Positions 23,285 through 29,975 of a stretch of 51,095 nucleotides of DNA are shown piece by piece. Within the stretch, counting starts at the first letter, position 1. Every line of letters begins with the position of its first letter. The notes under the pieces are model-generated. The model saw only the letters and a list, made by a program, of their open reading frames with translations, ran no database searches and had not been told where the DNA came from. Made by a program: the position numbers and the translations under genes. Source of the stretch: Candidatus Ventrenecus stercoripullorum (GTDB lineage: Bacteria; Bacillota_I; Bacilli_A; RF39; UBA660); contig DVGF01000025.1 of the NCBI GenBank assembly GCA_018712835.1, forward strand, positions 1-51,095, given 5' to 3'.

Positions 23285-23598
23285 TGGATTATTGTTCTGG
23301 ACTTAGTAGTACTTTTATCTTTATAGGACATATTGTTCGAATTGCTAAAATTTTTATTCCAATTATTATTATTGGTATGGGAATGATGGATTTATTTAAG
23401 GCCATTGTTGGGTCAAAGGAAGATACGCTTGGAAAGGCAGTAAAGTCTTTAGTATTTCGGGCGATTGCTGGGGTATGTATTTTCTTTTTGCCAGCCCTTA
23501 TCAGTCTGATATTTAGTTGGGTTGATACTTGGAACGAGGATGAGTTCTGGGGATGCTTTAATTGTATTTGGGATGTCGGTAGTTGTATTGATGAATAA
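23284..23598 (+). CDS. Pilin-like membrane protein, minimal form, copy 6
   Basis: 104 residues, start ATG overlapping the previous stop by one base. There is no signal peptide: Cys4, segment 1 (AKIFIPIIIIGMG), loop SKEDTLGKAVKSL, segment 2 (GVCIFFLPALISLIF), then CxxC at 91/94 and Cys101. It is the most compact form and, with copy 1, shows what the core module is. Copies 1 and 6 would need direct membrane insertion with both ends outside. The operon ends at the terminator after it. Confidence 0.72.
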   Translation: MDYCSGLSSTFIFIGHIVRIAKIFIPIIIIGMGMMDLFKAIVGSKEDTLGKAVKSLVFRAIAGVCIFFLPALISLIFSWVDTWNEDEFWGCFNCIWDVGSCIDE

Positions 23599-23628
23599 AT
23601 ACTAGGAAAATTTCTTAGTATTTTTTTT
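23598..23628 (+). terminator. Terminator of the copies 4-6 operon
   Basis: AATACTAGGAA pairs with TTCTTAGTATT (one G-T pair), followed by T residues. Confidence 0.85.
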
Positions 23629-23693
23629 ACCCGCTTTCTTGTAATAAGGATTACTTTTTGATACAATATCATTGTACAAAAGTAGGTGATGTT

Positions 23694-23933
23694 ATGGATA
23701 ATACGACCTTATTTGATGTGCAACTATTAGCTAAAGCAAACGTAAAGATGATTTTAAAGGAAGTATATCAATTATTAGAAGAAAGAGGATATCAACCAAT
23801 TAATCAAATTGTTGGTTATTTGATGAGTGGGGATCCCGGGTACATTTCTTCTTATAAAGGTGCGAGAGAAAAGATTATGTCTATTGATCGAGCTATGTTG
23901 TTAGCTTATATTTTACAGGAATATTTAAAATGA
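23694..23933 (+). CDS. ireB: IreB family regulatory protein (UPF0297)
   Basis: 79 residues from the ATG at 23694, with the ribosome site AGGTGATG. The sequence EVYQLLEERGYQPINQIVGY, then LMSGDPGYISSY, is the hallmark of the UPF0297/IreB family. In Enterococcus faecalis IreB is a target of the Ser/Thr kinase IreK; a homologue is yrzL of Bacillus. The N-terminal Thr residues (DNTTLFD) match the phosphorylated region of the family. Its stop overlaps the start of ruvX (ATGA), as in many Bacillota. Confidence 0.93.
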   Translation: MDNTTLFDVQLLAKANVKMILKEVYQLLEERGYQPINQIVGYLMSGDPGYISSYKGAREKIMSIDRAMLLAYILQEYLK

Positions 23934-24352
23934 GGTATTTAGGACTTGATTTAGGGACTAAAACGTTGGGAGTGGCTGTTAGTGATGTTTCTAATACATT
24001 TGCACTTCCTTTAAAGACTCTCCATTTTCCAGTAAATGAATATGATAAAGTATTAGGAGAGTTAGAGAATATTGTACAAGAAAAGCATATTACAGCTTTT
24101 GTTTTAGGACTTCCTAAAAATATGGATAATTCTTGTGGTTTTGCAGCAGAAAGAAGTACTTCTTTTGCGGAAATTTTGAAAGAAAAATTTCATATGCCAG
24201 TGTATTTTGTTGATGAGAGATTAACAACGAAAGAAGCAGAACGCATTTTACTGGCTAGTGATAAGTCTCGAAAAAAAAGAAAAAAGGTCATTGATAATGT
24301 TGCTTCCGCATTAATATTAGAAACATTTTTAAAAGAAAGGATGGAAAAATGA
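23930..24352 (+). CDS. ruvX: Putative pre-16S rRNA nuclease / Holliday junction resolvase RuvX (YqgF)
   Basis: 140 residues, the usual length. YqgF/RNase H-like motifs: RYLGLDLGTKTLGVAVSD with the first catalytic Asp, FVLGLPKNMDNSCG, and the terminal block VYFVDERLTTKEAE, with a late Asp in KKRKKVIDNVAS. The family processes the 5' end of 16S rRNA; a Holliday junction role was proposed earlier. It is coupled to ireB by a four-base overlap and to the DUF1292 gene by another four-base overlap. Confidence 0.95.
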   Translation: MRYLGLDLGTKTLGVAVSDVSNTFALPLKTLHFPVNEYDKVLGELENIVQEKHITAFVLGLPKNMDNSCGFAAERSTSFAEILKEKFHMPVYFVDERLTTKEAERILLASDKSRKKRKKVIDNVASALILETFLKERMEK

Positions 24353-24627
24353 AAGAGAAAGAATCAGTAACAAACGATGTTTTTGTTTTAGAGGGTGAAG
24401 ATGGAGTAGAGAAGGAATATCAAAAATTATTTGCTTTTGAATCTTCTGAAACAAATAAAAATTATATTGTTTATACAGATAATACAAAAGATGATAGTGG
24501 AAATCTTAGAGTGTATGCTAATGTATATGAAAAAAACGGAAAAGTATTGGGGGCTTTGGAAACAGAAGAGGAATGGAATACTGTAGAAAGTATTTATGCT
24601 AAATTATCAGAGAAAGTAGGCGACTAA
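24349..24627 (+). CDS. yrzB: DUF1292 family protein (YrzB-like)
   Basis: 92 residues. The pattern FVLEGEDGVEKEYQKLFAF, then YIVYTDNTKDDSGNLRVYA, is that of DUF1292. The protein is small, acidic and soluble; its function is unknown. The order ireB-ruvX-yrzB-mltG is conserved in Bacillus. The symbol is by synteny. Confidence 0.88.
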   Translation: MKEKESVTNDVFVLEGEDGVEKEYQKLFAFESSETNKNYIVYTDNTKDDSGNLRVYANVYEKNGKVLGALETEEEWNTVESIYAKLSEKVGD

Positions 24628-24630
24628 TTC

Positions 24631-25695
24631 ATGAAGAAAGTTCTTTTCATACTTGGTGGTATTTTGTTACTGCTTATTATTTTGGGGGTCTCTTTTTATT
24701 TTTGGGGGATGGGCGCTAAGTCTAGTGATACGAATTTGGTGACTTTTGTAATTTCTAATGGCACAAGTAAAACAACTGTTGCTAAGAATTTAGAACAAGA
24801 TGGTCTTATTCGAAGTCAATATGTATTAGATTTCTATTTGTTTTTTAGCCGTGATAATATTCAGGCTGGAGAATATGAACTTAGTCCTTCGATGACTCCA
24901 AAACAGATGATTGAAAAGTTTTCAAACGGGGATGTCAAGATTAATACGGTGAGTGTGACATTACGTGAAGGACTTCGAATTACGGATTATGCTAGTGAAC
25001 TTTCTAAAAATTTGGATTTTACGGAAGAAGAGTTTTTGGCACAAGTTAATGATTCTACATTTTTAGAAGAATTAGTGAATTCTGGAGAGTATTGGTTTTT
25101 AACAAGTGATATTTTAGATGGTAATATTTATTATGGATTAGAGGGATATTTGTATCCTGATACTTATGAATTTTTAGAAACGGCTACTCCACGAGAGGTA
25201 ATTACGACATTACTTAAACAAACAGGGACTAAATTAGAGCCTTATAAAGATGCGATTACAAATAGTGGATATACGGCTCATCAAATTTTAACTCTTGCGT
25301 CTATTGTTGAGAAAGAAGCAAATACGCCAGAAGATCGTAAGACGGCTGCTCAAGTATTTTATTCTAGACTTCGTGATAATTGGTCTTTAGGAAGTGATGT
25401 GACTACTTACTATGGAGTTTTAAAAAGTCTAGATGATTATTTGACGGCTGATGATATTAATAATGTGAATCCTTATAATACCCGTTTGACAGATGGGCAA
25501 ATGAATGGTAAACTACCTATTGGACCGATTTGTAATTCGGATATTAGTAGTATTGATGCGGTGTTAAATCCAAGTGATACCAATTATTACTACTTTGTTG
25601 CTAATACTTGTACTGGAGAAGTATTCTTTCAAGAAAATTATTCTGAGTTTATTTCTAAAGCACAAGAACTGCAAAGTATCTGTGCAACAAATTAA
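24631..25695 (+). CDS. mltG: Endolytic murein transglycosylase MltG
   Basis: 354 residues. One N-terminal membrane segment (about 4-26) anchors it. A LysM-like region (VTFVISNGTSKTTVAKNL) is followed by the YceG domain: EGLRITDYASELSK, GYLYPDTYEF, the catalytic Glu in LASIVEKEAN near residue 226, then SDVTTYYG, NPYNTRLTDG and LPIGPICNSDISSIDAVLNP, ending in the YYYFV strand. MltG cuts glycan strands near the membrane and limits chain length. It follows DUF1292 after three bases. Confidence 0.95.
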   Translation: MKKVLFILGGILLLLIILGVSFYFWGMGAKSSDTNLVTFVISNGTSKTTVAKNLEQDGLIRSQYVLDFYLFFSRDNIQAGEYELSPSMTPKQMIEKFSNGDVKINTVSVTLREGLRITDYASELSKNLDFTEEEFLAQVNDSTFLEELVNSGEYWFLTSDILDGNIYYGLEGYLYPDTYEFLETATPREVITTLLKQTGTKLEPYKDAITNSGYTAHQILTLASIVEKEANTPEDRKTAAQVFYSRLRDNWSLGSDVTTYYGVLKSLDDYLTADDINNVNPYNTRLTDGQMNGKLPIGPICNSDISSIDAVLNPSDTNYYYFVANTCTGEVFFQENYSEFISKAQELQSICATN

Positions 25696-25709
25696 AGAAA
25701 GTGAGTATT

Positions 25710-26309
25710 ATGAAAAATTTAATATTAGAAATGGAAGAATATGCCAAAGAACATAATGTTCCGATTATTGAAAAAGAGAGTATTGCTTTTCTTATGAAAT
25801 TTATTAAACAACATGATATTAAGAATGTTTTAGAGATTGGTAGTGCTATTGGTTATTCTGGTATTTTAATGGCTTCTAGTAGTAGACAAGTGAAAGTTAC
25901 AACGATTGAGCGTGATGAGACAAATTATATGGAAGCTTTAAAAAATGTGAAAAAATGTGGTTTTGAAGGTAAAGTGACGGTTGTCTTTCAGGATGCTTTA
26001 GAACTTAATTTAGCAGAAGGTACAGAATATGATTTGATTTTTATTGATGCTGCAAAAGGACAATATAAGAAGTTTTTTGAAAAATATAAGTATTTTTTAG
26101 CACCTGGAGGAGCAATTATTACTGATAATTTAAAGTTTCATGGATATGTTGGAAAGTCTGATAAGATTGAAAGTAAGAATTTAAGACAACTAGTTGGAAA
26201 AATAGAAGGGTATATTGACTTTTTGAAAACTAATGAAGAGTTTGATACAGAGTTTTTGGATATTGGGGACGGACTTTCTGTTAGTGTAAGGAAAAATGAT
26301 GAAAAATAA
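25710..26309 (+). CDS. trmR: tRNA 5-hydroxyuridine methyltransferase TrmR
   Basis: 199 residues from the ATG at 25710 (a GTG three codons earlier at 25701 lies in the ribosome site region). Class I methyltransferase of the O-methyltransferase (YrrM) family: VLEIGSAIGYSGILMA binds S-adenosylmethionine, TTIERDE is the acidic loop, DLIFIDAAKGQYKKFFE binds the metal, and APGGAIITDN is the last motif. TrmR methylates ho5U34 in tRNA. The two U32 genes that make ho5U follow immediately, which strongly supports this role. Confidence 0.92.
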   Translation: MKNLILEMEEYAKEHNVPIIEKESIAFLMKFIKQHDIKNVLEIGSAIGYSGILMASSSRQVKVTTIERDETNYMEALKNVKKCGFEGKVTVVFQDALELNLAEGTEYDLIFIDAAKGQYKKFFEKYKYFLAPGGAIITDNLKFHGYVGKSDKIESKNLRQLVGKIEGYIDFLKTNEEFDTEFLDIGDGLSVSVRKNDEK

Positions 26310-27087
26310 ATATCTTGTTTTAGCTGGAAATAATAAGTTAGAGAAAGTGGATAATACCCTTTTTCTTTTTCCGTTAAAGGGCTACTGCGTTGGAATGAGT
26401 CATGAGTATGCTATTCAAGAAATTCCAAAAGGTTCTTACATTTATGTCAATCGACTTTTTGATTCTTCGCTCATGAATTCTTTTATAGAACTTTATCCTT
26501 TTATTTTAAAATGTGCTCAGGGTATTGTTTTTGAAGATTTAGGCGTTTTAGAAGTGTTAAAAGAAAAGAATAGTCCTTTAAAAACTATATTATATGCAAC
26601 TCATGCAGTTTGTAGTTTAGAGACTACTTTAGCTTATCTTTCTTATGTTGACTCGGTTATTTTGTCTCCTGATATTACCTTAGAAGAAATAAAATATATT
26701 TCTAGTCAAGCGAAGGTTGGGGCTGTTTTGTTTGGACATTTGCCACTTATGTATTCTAGAAGGCAGTTAGTTACTAATTATGCGAGACATTTTGGTGTAG
26801 AGAAAACAAATCCATTTCTTATTAAAGAACCAATTCATAATAAAGAGTTTCTTTTAGTAGAAAATGAATATGGAACTGTTTTGTATGATAATGCAGTATA
26901 TAATGGATATGAACTACTTGATTGTCCGTGTGAGTATTATCTTCTTAATTTGGAATTTACTCAAATTGAACATTTTTCAGAGTGGTTAAAAGAATTTGAA
27001 GCTGGTCAATATCCATCTACTTCTTCTTTCTTTTTGCATCAAGAGACGATTTACCGGCTACCGCCAAAGGAGGAACGTCATGATTGA
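26296..27087 (+). CDS. trhP1: U32 peptidase-family protein, tRNA hydroxylation (TrhP1-like)
   Basis: 263 residues. It overlaps trmR by 14 bases and the next U32 gene by 8. Two adjacent ATG codons are present at 26296/26299 after AAGG. It is a shorter, degenerate U32 protein: YIYVNRLFDSSLMN, GIVFEDLGVLEVLK, HAVCSLETTLAYLSYVDSV, VGAVLFGHLPLMYSRRQL and a late CPCEYYLLNLE. In Bacillus the orthologue is yrrN in the same place. With TrhP2 it is needed to make 5-hydroxyuridine at tRNA position 34 using prephenate. The assignment rests on synteny with a modest sequence signature. Confidence 0.8.
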   Translation: MMKNKYLVLAGNNKLEKVDNTLFLFPLKGYCVGMSHEYAIQEIPKGSYIYVNRLFDSSLMNSFIELYPFILKCAQGIVFEDLGVLEVLKEKNSPLKTILYATHAVCSLETTLAYLSYVDSVILSPDITLEEIKYISSQAKVGAVLFGHLPLMYSRRQLVTNYARHFGVEKTNPFLIKEPIHNKEFLLVENEYGTVLYDNAVYNGYELLDCPCEYYLLNLEFTQIEHFSEWLKEFEAGQYPSTSSFFLHQETIYRLPPKEERHD

Positions 27088-28270
27088 ATTACTCGCACCA
27101 GCAGGTGATTTAGAAAAATTAAAGTTTGCTTTTCATTATGGAGCTGACGCGGTTTATATCGGAGGGCAAAATTTTAGTTTAAGAGCGAATGCAAAGAACT
27201 TTTCTTTAGAAGATATCAAGGTAGGAGTAGAATATGCTCATAAGATGCAAAAAAGAGTTTATGTAACTGTTAATATTATTTTTCATAATAAGGATACAGA
27301 AGGGTTAGAAGAGTATCTATGGGAATTATCAAGAATTCATGTGGATGCGGTAATTGTAAGTGATTTGTTTGTTATAGAGCTTATTCGTAAACAGAATATT
27401 CCTTTGGAAGTTCATTTGTCTACTCAGGCAAGTGTTTTAAATCATAAGAGTGCTTCTTTTTATAAAAGCTTAGGAGTCACAAGAATTGTTTTAGCACGTG
27501 AGGCAAGTAGGGAAGATATTAAGGCGATTAAGGAAAGTACTGATTTAGAGCTTGAATGTTTTGTTCATGGAGCTATGTGTACTTCTCTTTCGGGACGTTG
27601 TGTGTTATCCAATCGTCTTACTAATCGTGATGCAAACCGCGGGGGATGTGCTCAGATTTGCCGTTGGGTTTTTGAGGTGGAAGATTCTCCTAAGTTTAGT
27701 ATGACAAGTAAAGATTTGAATATGATACCTTATTTGGAAGAAATGATTACGTCGGGCGTTAATTCTTTTAAAGTGGAAGGACGAATGAGAGGAATTTATT
27801 ATATCGCGACGGTTATTTTATGTTACCGAAGAATGTTAGATAAAATAAAGGACCATTCCTTAACAAAGGAAGATGAAGCATATTATTTAGCCCTTCTTAA
27901 CCGAGTAGCTAATCGTGAGAGTAGTCCACAGTTTTTTGATAAACTTCCTGGTGAGAAAGAACAGTATTTTTTAGGGCGACAAGAAGTTTCTAATCAAGAT
28001 TTTTTAGGATTAGTTTTAGATTATGATGAAAAAGAACAGATTGTTACTTTAGAACAAAGAAATTATTTTAAAGTTGGCGATGAAGTACAATTTTTTGGAC
28101 CAAATATGGAAACTTTTTCGTATACAGTTCATACAATATGGAATGAAAATGGAGAAGAAATTTCTGTAGCAAATCATCCTAATATGATTTTAAAAATGCC
28201 ACTTGACAGACATGTGTCAAGGCTTGATATGATGCGGATAAAAGTGTTTGACAAAGAGTCTTTTTTATAG
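27080..28270 (+). CDS. trhP2: U32 peptidase-family protein, tRNA hydroxylation (TrhP2-like)
   Basis: 396 residues from the ATG at 27080, after AAAGGAGGAACGTC; the longer upstream reading frame belongs to trhP1. U32 features: ELLAPAGDLEKLKFAFHYGADAVYIGG (split here as ELLAPAGDLEKL and ADAVYIGG), RVYVTVN, VHLSTQASV, the Cys-rich segment ECFVHGAMCTSLSGRCVLSN, NRGGCAQICRW, and FKVEGRMRGIYY. Four or more Cys probably hold an iron-sulfur cluster. It corresponds to yrrO of Bacillus. greA follows under its own promoter, which sits in the last 23 bases of this gene. Confidence 0.92.
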   Translation: MIELLAPAGDLEKLKFAFHYGADAVYIGGQNFSLRANAKNFSLEDIKVGVEYAHKMQKRVYVTVNIIFHNKDTEGLEEYLWELSRIHVDAVIVSDLFVIELIRKQNIPLEVHLSTQASVLNHKSASFYKSLGVTRIVLAREASREDIKAIKESTDLELECFVHGAMCTSLSGRCVLSNRLTNRDANRGGCAQICRWVFEVEDSPKFSMTSKDLNMIPYLEEMITSGVNSFKVEGRMRGIYYIATVILCYRRMLDKIKDHSLTKEDEAYYLALLNRVANRESSPQFFDKLPGEKEQYFLGRQEVSNQDFLGLVLDYDEKEQIVTLEQRNYFKVGDEVQFFGPNMETFSYTVHTIWNENGEEISVANHPNMILKMPLDRHVSRLDMMRIKVFDKESFL

Positions 28271-28276
28271 TATGAT
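28248..28276 (+). promoter_or_regulatory. greA promoter
   Basis: TTGACA (28248-28253), 17-base spacer, TATGAT (28271-28276), straddling the trhP2 stop codon. Confidence 0.75.
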
Positions 28277-28311
28277 GTTGCACGATTGATTGATTAGAAA
28301 GTGATGATGAA

Positions 28312-28776
28312 ATGAAAGAACAAGAATTTATTTTGACTCCAGAAGGTTATTTGGAGTTGGAAACAGAATTAAATGAGTTAAAAACGGTGGTAAGACCACG
28401 TATTATAAAGGATTTAAAGGATGCTAGAGCTCAAGGAGATTTGTCTGAAAATGCAGATTATGACTCTGCTCGTGATGAACAAGCTCAAGTAGAAGCACGA
28501 ATTAAAGAATTAGAATATAAGTTAGAACATAGTACGATTGCTGATGCTGGTTCTAAGGATACTGCTACGATAGGTTCAACTGTTGTTATTTTGTATGACG
28601 ATGGTGAAGAAGATGAGTATAAAATCGTTGGTTCTATGGAAGCAGATCCTTTTGAAAATAAGATTTCTAATGAAAGTCCAATTGGTCAAGCTGTGATTGG
28701 TCATAAAAAAGGAGAAACAATTGAAGTATCTAGTCCTAATGGAAGTTATTCTGTTACATTAAAGGACATTAAATAA
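28312..28776 (+). CDS. greA: Transcription elongation factor GreA
   Basis: 154 residues, the standard length. N-terminal coiled coil with TPEGYLELETELNEL, then RPRIIKDLKDARAQGDLSENADYDSARDEQ (seen as ARAQGDLSENADY), carrying the acidic tip residues that enter the polymerase channel. The C-terminal FKBP-like domain has TIGSTVVILYDD and SPIGQAVIGHKKGETIEV. It rescues backtracked RNA polymerase by stimulating transcript cleavage. Its place after the U32 genes is conserved in Bacillota. Confidence 0.97.
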   Translation: MKEQEFILTPEGYLELETELNELKTVVRPRIIKDLKDARAQGDLSENADYDSARDEQAQVEARIKELEYKLEHSTIADAGSKDTATIGSTVVILYDDGEEDEYKIVGSMEADPFENKISNESPIGQAVIGHKKGETIEVSSPNGSYSVTLKDIK

Positions 28777-28788
28777 GGAGGGTTTGGT

Positions 28789-29538
28789 ATGTTTGAAAGT
28801 GCCAAATCTTTTTTTGAAACTTTTTCCCATGATTATTTGGCTAAAGAAAAAGATAAATATTTATTTCAAGTTAAGTATAATCATACTTATCAGGTTGTAG
28901 AATATACGAAAGAGCTTGTTGAAAGTTTAGGCTGGGACTCAAAAAAACAAGAGCTTGCATTTACGATTGCTATTTTTCATGATTTAGGAAGATTTGTCCA
29001 AGCAAAACAATTTAAAAGATTTCACGATGCTCAAGACTCGTTTGACCATGCAAAGGAAAGTGTGCAAATATTAAAGCGTCAGGATTGGTTTTTTCAAAAT
29101 GATATTTCGAAAGAGGATGAAGATATTATTTGTTTTGCAATTTATCACCATAATAAACTTTCTTTGCCAGAGGAGGAAACACTCAGAATGGAGGCAGCTA
29201 AGCTTATTCGGGATACAGATAAGCTTGCTAATTTAAGGAGTGTTTCTTGTACTCATGATGTAGAGACAAATCCTGCAGAAAAGAAAATTCTTCCAGAAAA
29301 CTTGGAACTCTATTTTCATAATCAGTGTATTCCTAAGAAAAACCAAGTAAGTGCGTTAGACCATGTATTATTGCAAATTTGTTTTCTTTATGATTTTAAT
29401 TATAAGGAAAGTGTTCGTTTATGTATGGAAGAACATCTATTTGAACCATATTTTGCATTTTTAGAAAAGTATCTTGAGGAAAGTTTATATCTGAAAATAA
29501 AAAAACATTTTGAGGAATATGTGGCTACAAATTCTTAG
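28789..29538 (+). CDS. HD-domain metal-dependent phosphohydrolase
   Basis: 249 residues, start ATG after AAGGAGGG. HD residues: His in KYNHTYQVVEYTK, then the His-Asp pair in AIFHDLGRF, a further His in FAIYHHNKLSL, and a late Asp in IRDTDKLANL. This is the signature of the HD superfamily, which cleaves phosphate esters or nucleotides; the substrate is unknown. It is 12 bases downstream of greA, probably in the same operon, and a terminator follows. Confidence 0.85.
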   Translation: MFESAKSFFETFSHDYLAKEKDKYLFQVKYNHTYQVVEYTKELVESLGWDSKKQELAFTIAIFHDLGRFVQAKQFKRFHDAQDSFDHAKESVQILKRQDWFFQNDISKEDEDIICFAIYHHNKLSLPEEETLRMEAAKLIRDTDKLANLRSVSCTHDVETNPAEKKILPENLELYFHNQCIPKKNQVSALDHVLLQICFLYDFNYKESVRLCMEEHLFEPYFAFLEKYLEESLYLKIKKHFEEYVATNS

Positions 29539-29560
29539 GAAAAGTTTCTTTAAAAAGTGG

Positions 29561-29589
29561 AAAAGACCGTATAGTGTCTTTTTTTTTGT
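29561..29589 (+). terminator. Terminator of greA-HD operon
   Basis: AAAAGAC, loop, GTCTTTT and further T. Confidence 0.75.
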
Positions 29590-29627
29590 GGAAAAAAATG
29601 CTATAATCCTTATAAGGATGTGGTAAC

Positions 29628-29972
29628 GTGTTACGTAATAATAAAGGATATAGTATTAAAGAAATGATTATTTTATGTGCTGTCTTAGCAATTGTTTTTG
29701 CTATTGGGATTGTGAAAGTAAGTTATGCGTATCAAGATGCAGACAACACTGCTGAGATGGAAGTGGTATGGAATGATACTTTACTTCAAGCTGCCCGAGT
29801 TTATGTGGAAGCTCATCCAGAAGAATTTACTGATGCGGAAACATATTTTTATGGTAGTGAATTAGTAGAAAATAATTATTTTATTGATGTAGATGATGTA
29901 GATGTAGATAATGTTCGTTTTAAAGTGACTCGGGCTTCGGGTAGTGAAGATTATCAGGTGGAGATTGCATAA
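29628..29972 (+). CDS. Prepilin-like protein (type IV pilin N-terminus)
   Basis: 114 residues, start GTG. The N-terminus NNKGYSIKEMIILCAVLAIV matches the type III (GFxxxE) prepilin pattern: Gly at -1, then YSIKE with Glu at +5, followed by about 20 hydrophobic residues. The remaining globular part is acidic (FIDVDDVDVDNV). There is no prepilin peptidase, PilB or PilC gene nearby, so it is an orphan. It could be a competence or fimbrial pseudopilin made elsewhere-assembled, or a simple anchored protein with a coincidental motif. It is four bases before the DUF2779 gene and probably co-transcribed. Confidence 0.65.
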   Translation: MLRNNKGYSIKEMIILCAVLAIVFAIGIVKVSYAYQDADNTAEMEVVWNDTLLQAARVYVEAHPEEFTDAETYFYGSELVENNYFIDVDDVDVDNVRFKVTRASGSEDYQVEIA

Positions 29973-29975
29973 TTT

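Noticed and set aside
23289..23672. Minus-strand ORF opposite pilin-like copy 6
   Set aside because: It is a shadow of the coding strand, with no ribosome site and biased composition.
28202..28221. Inverted repeat CTTGACA-N6-TGTCAAG
   Set aside because: It lies in the coding part of trhP2, has no T run and is not near a start site; it may be chance.
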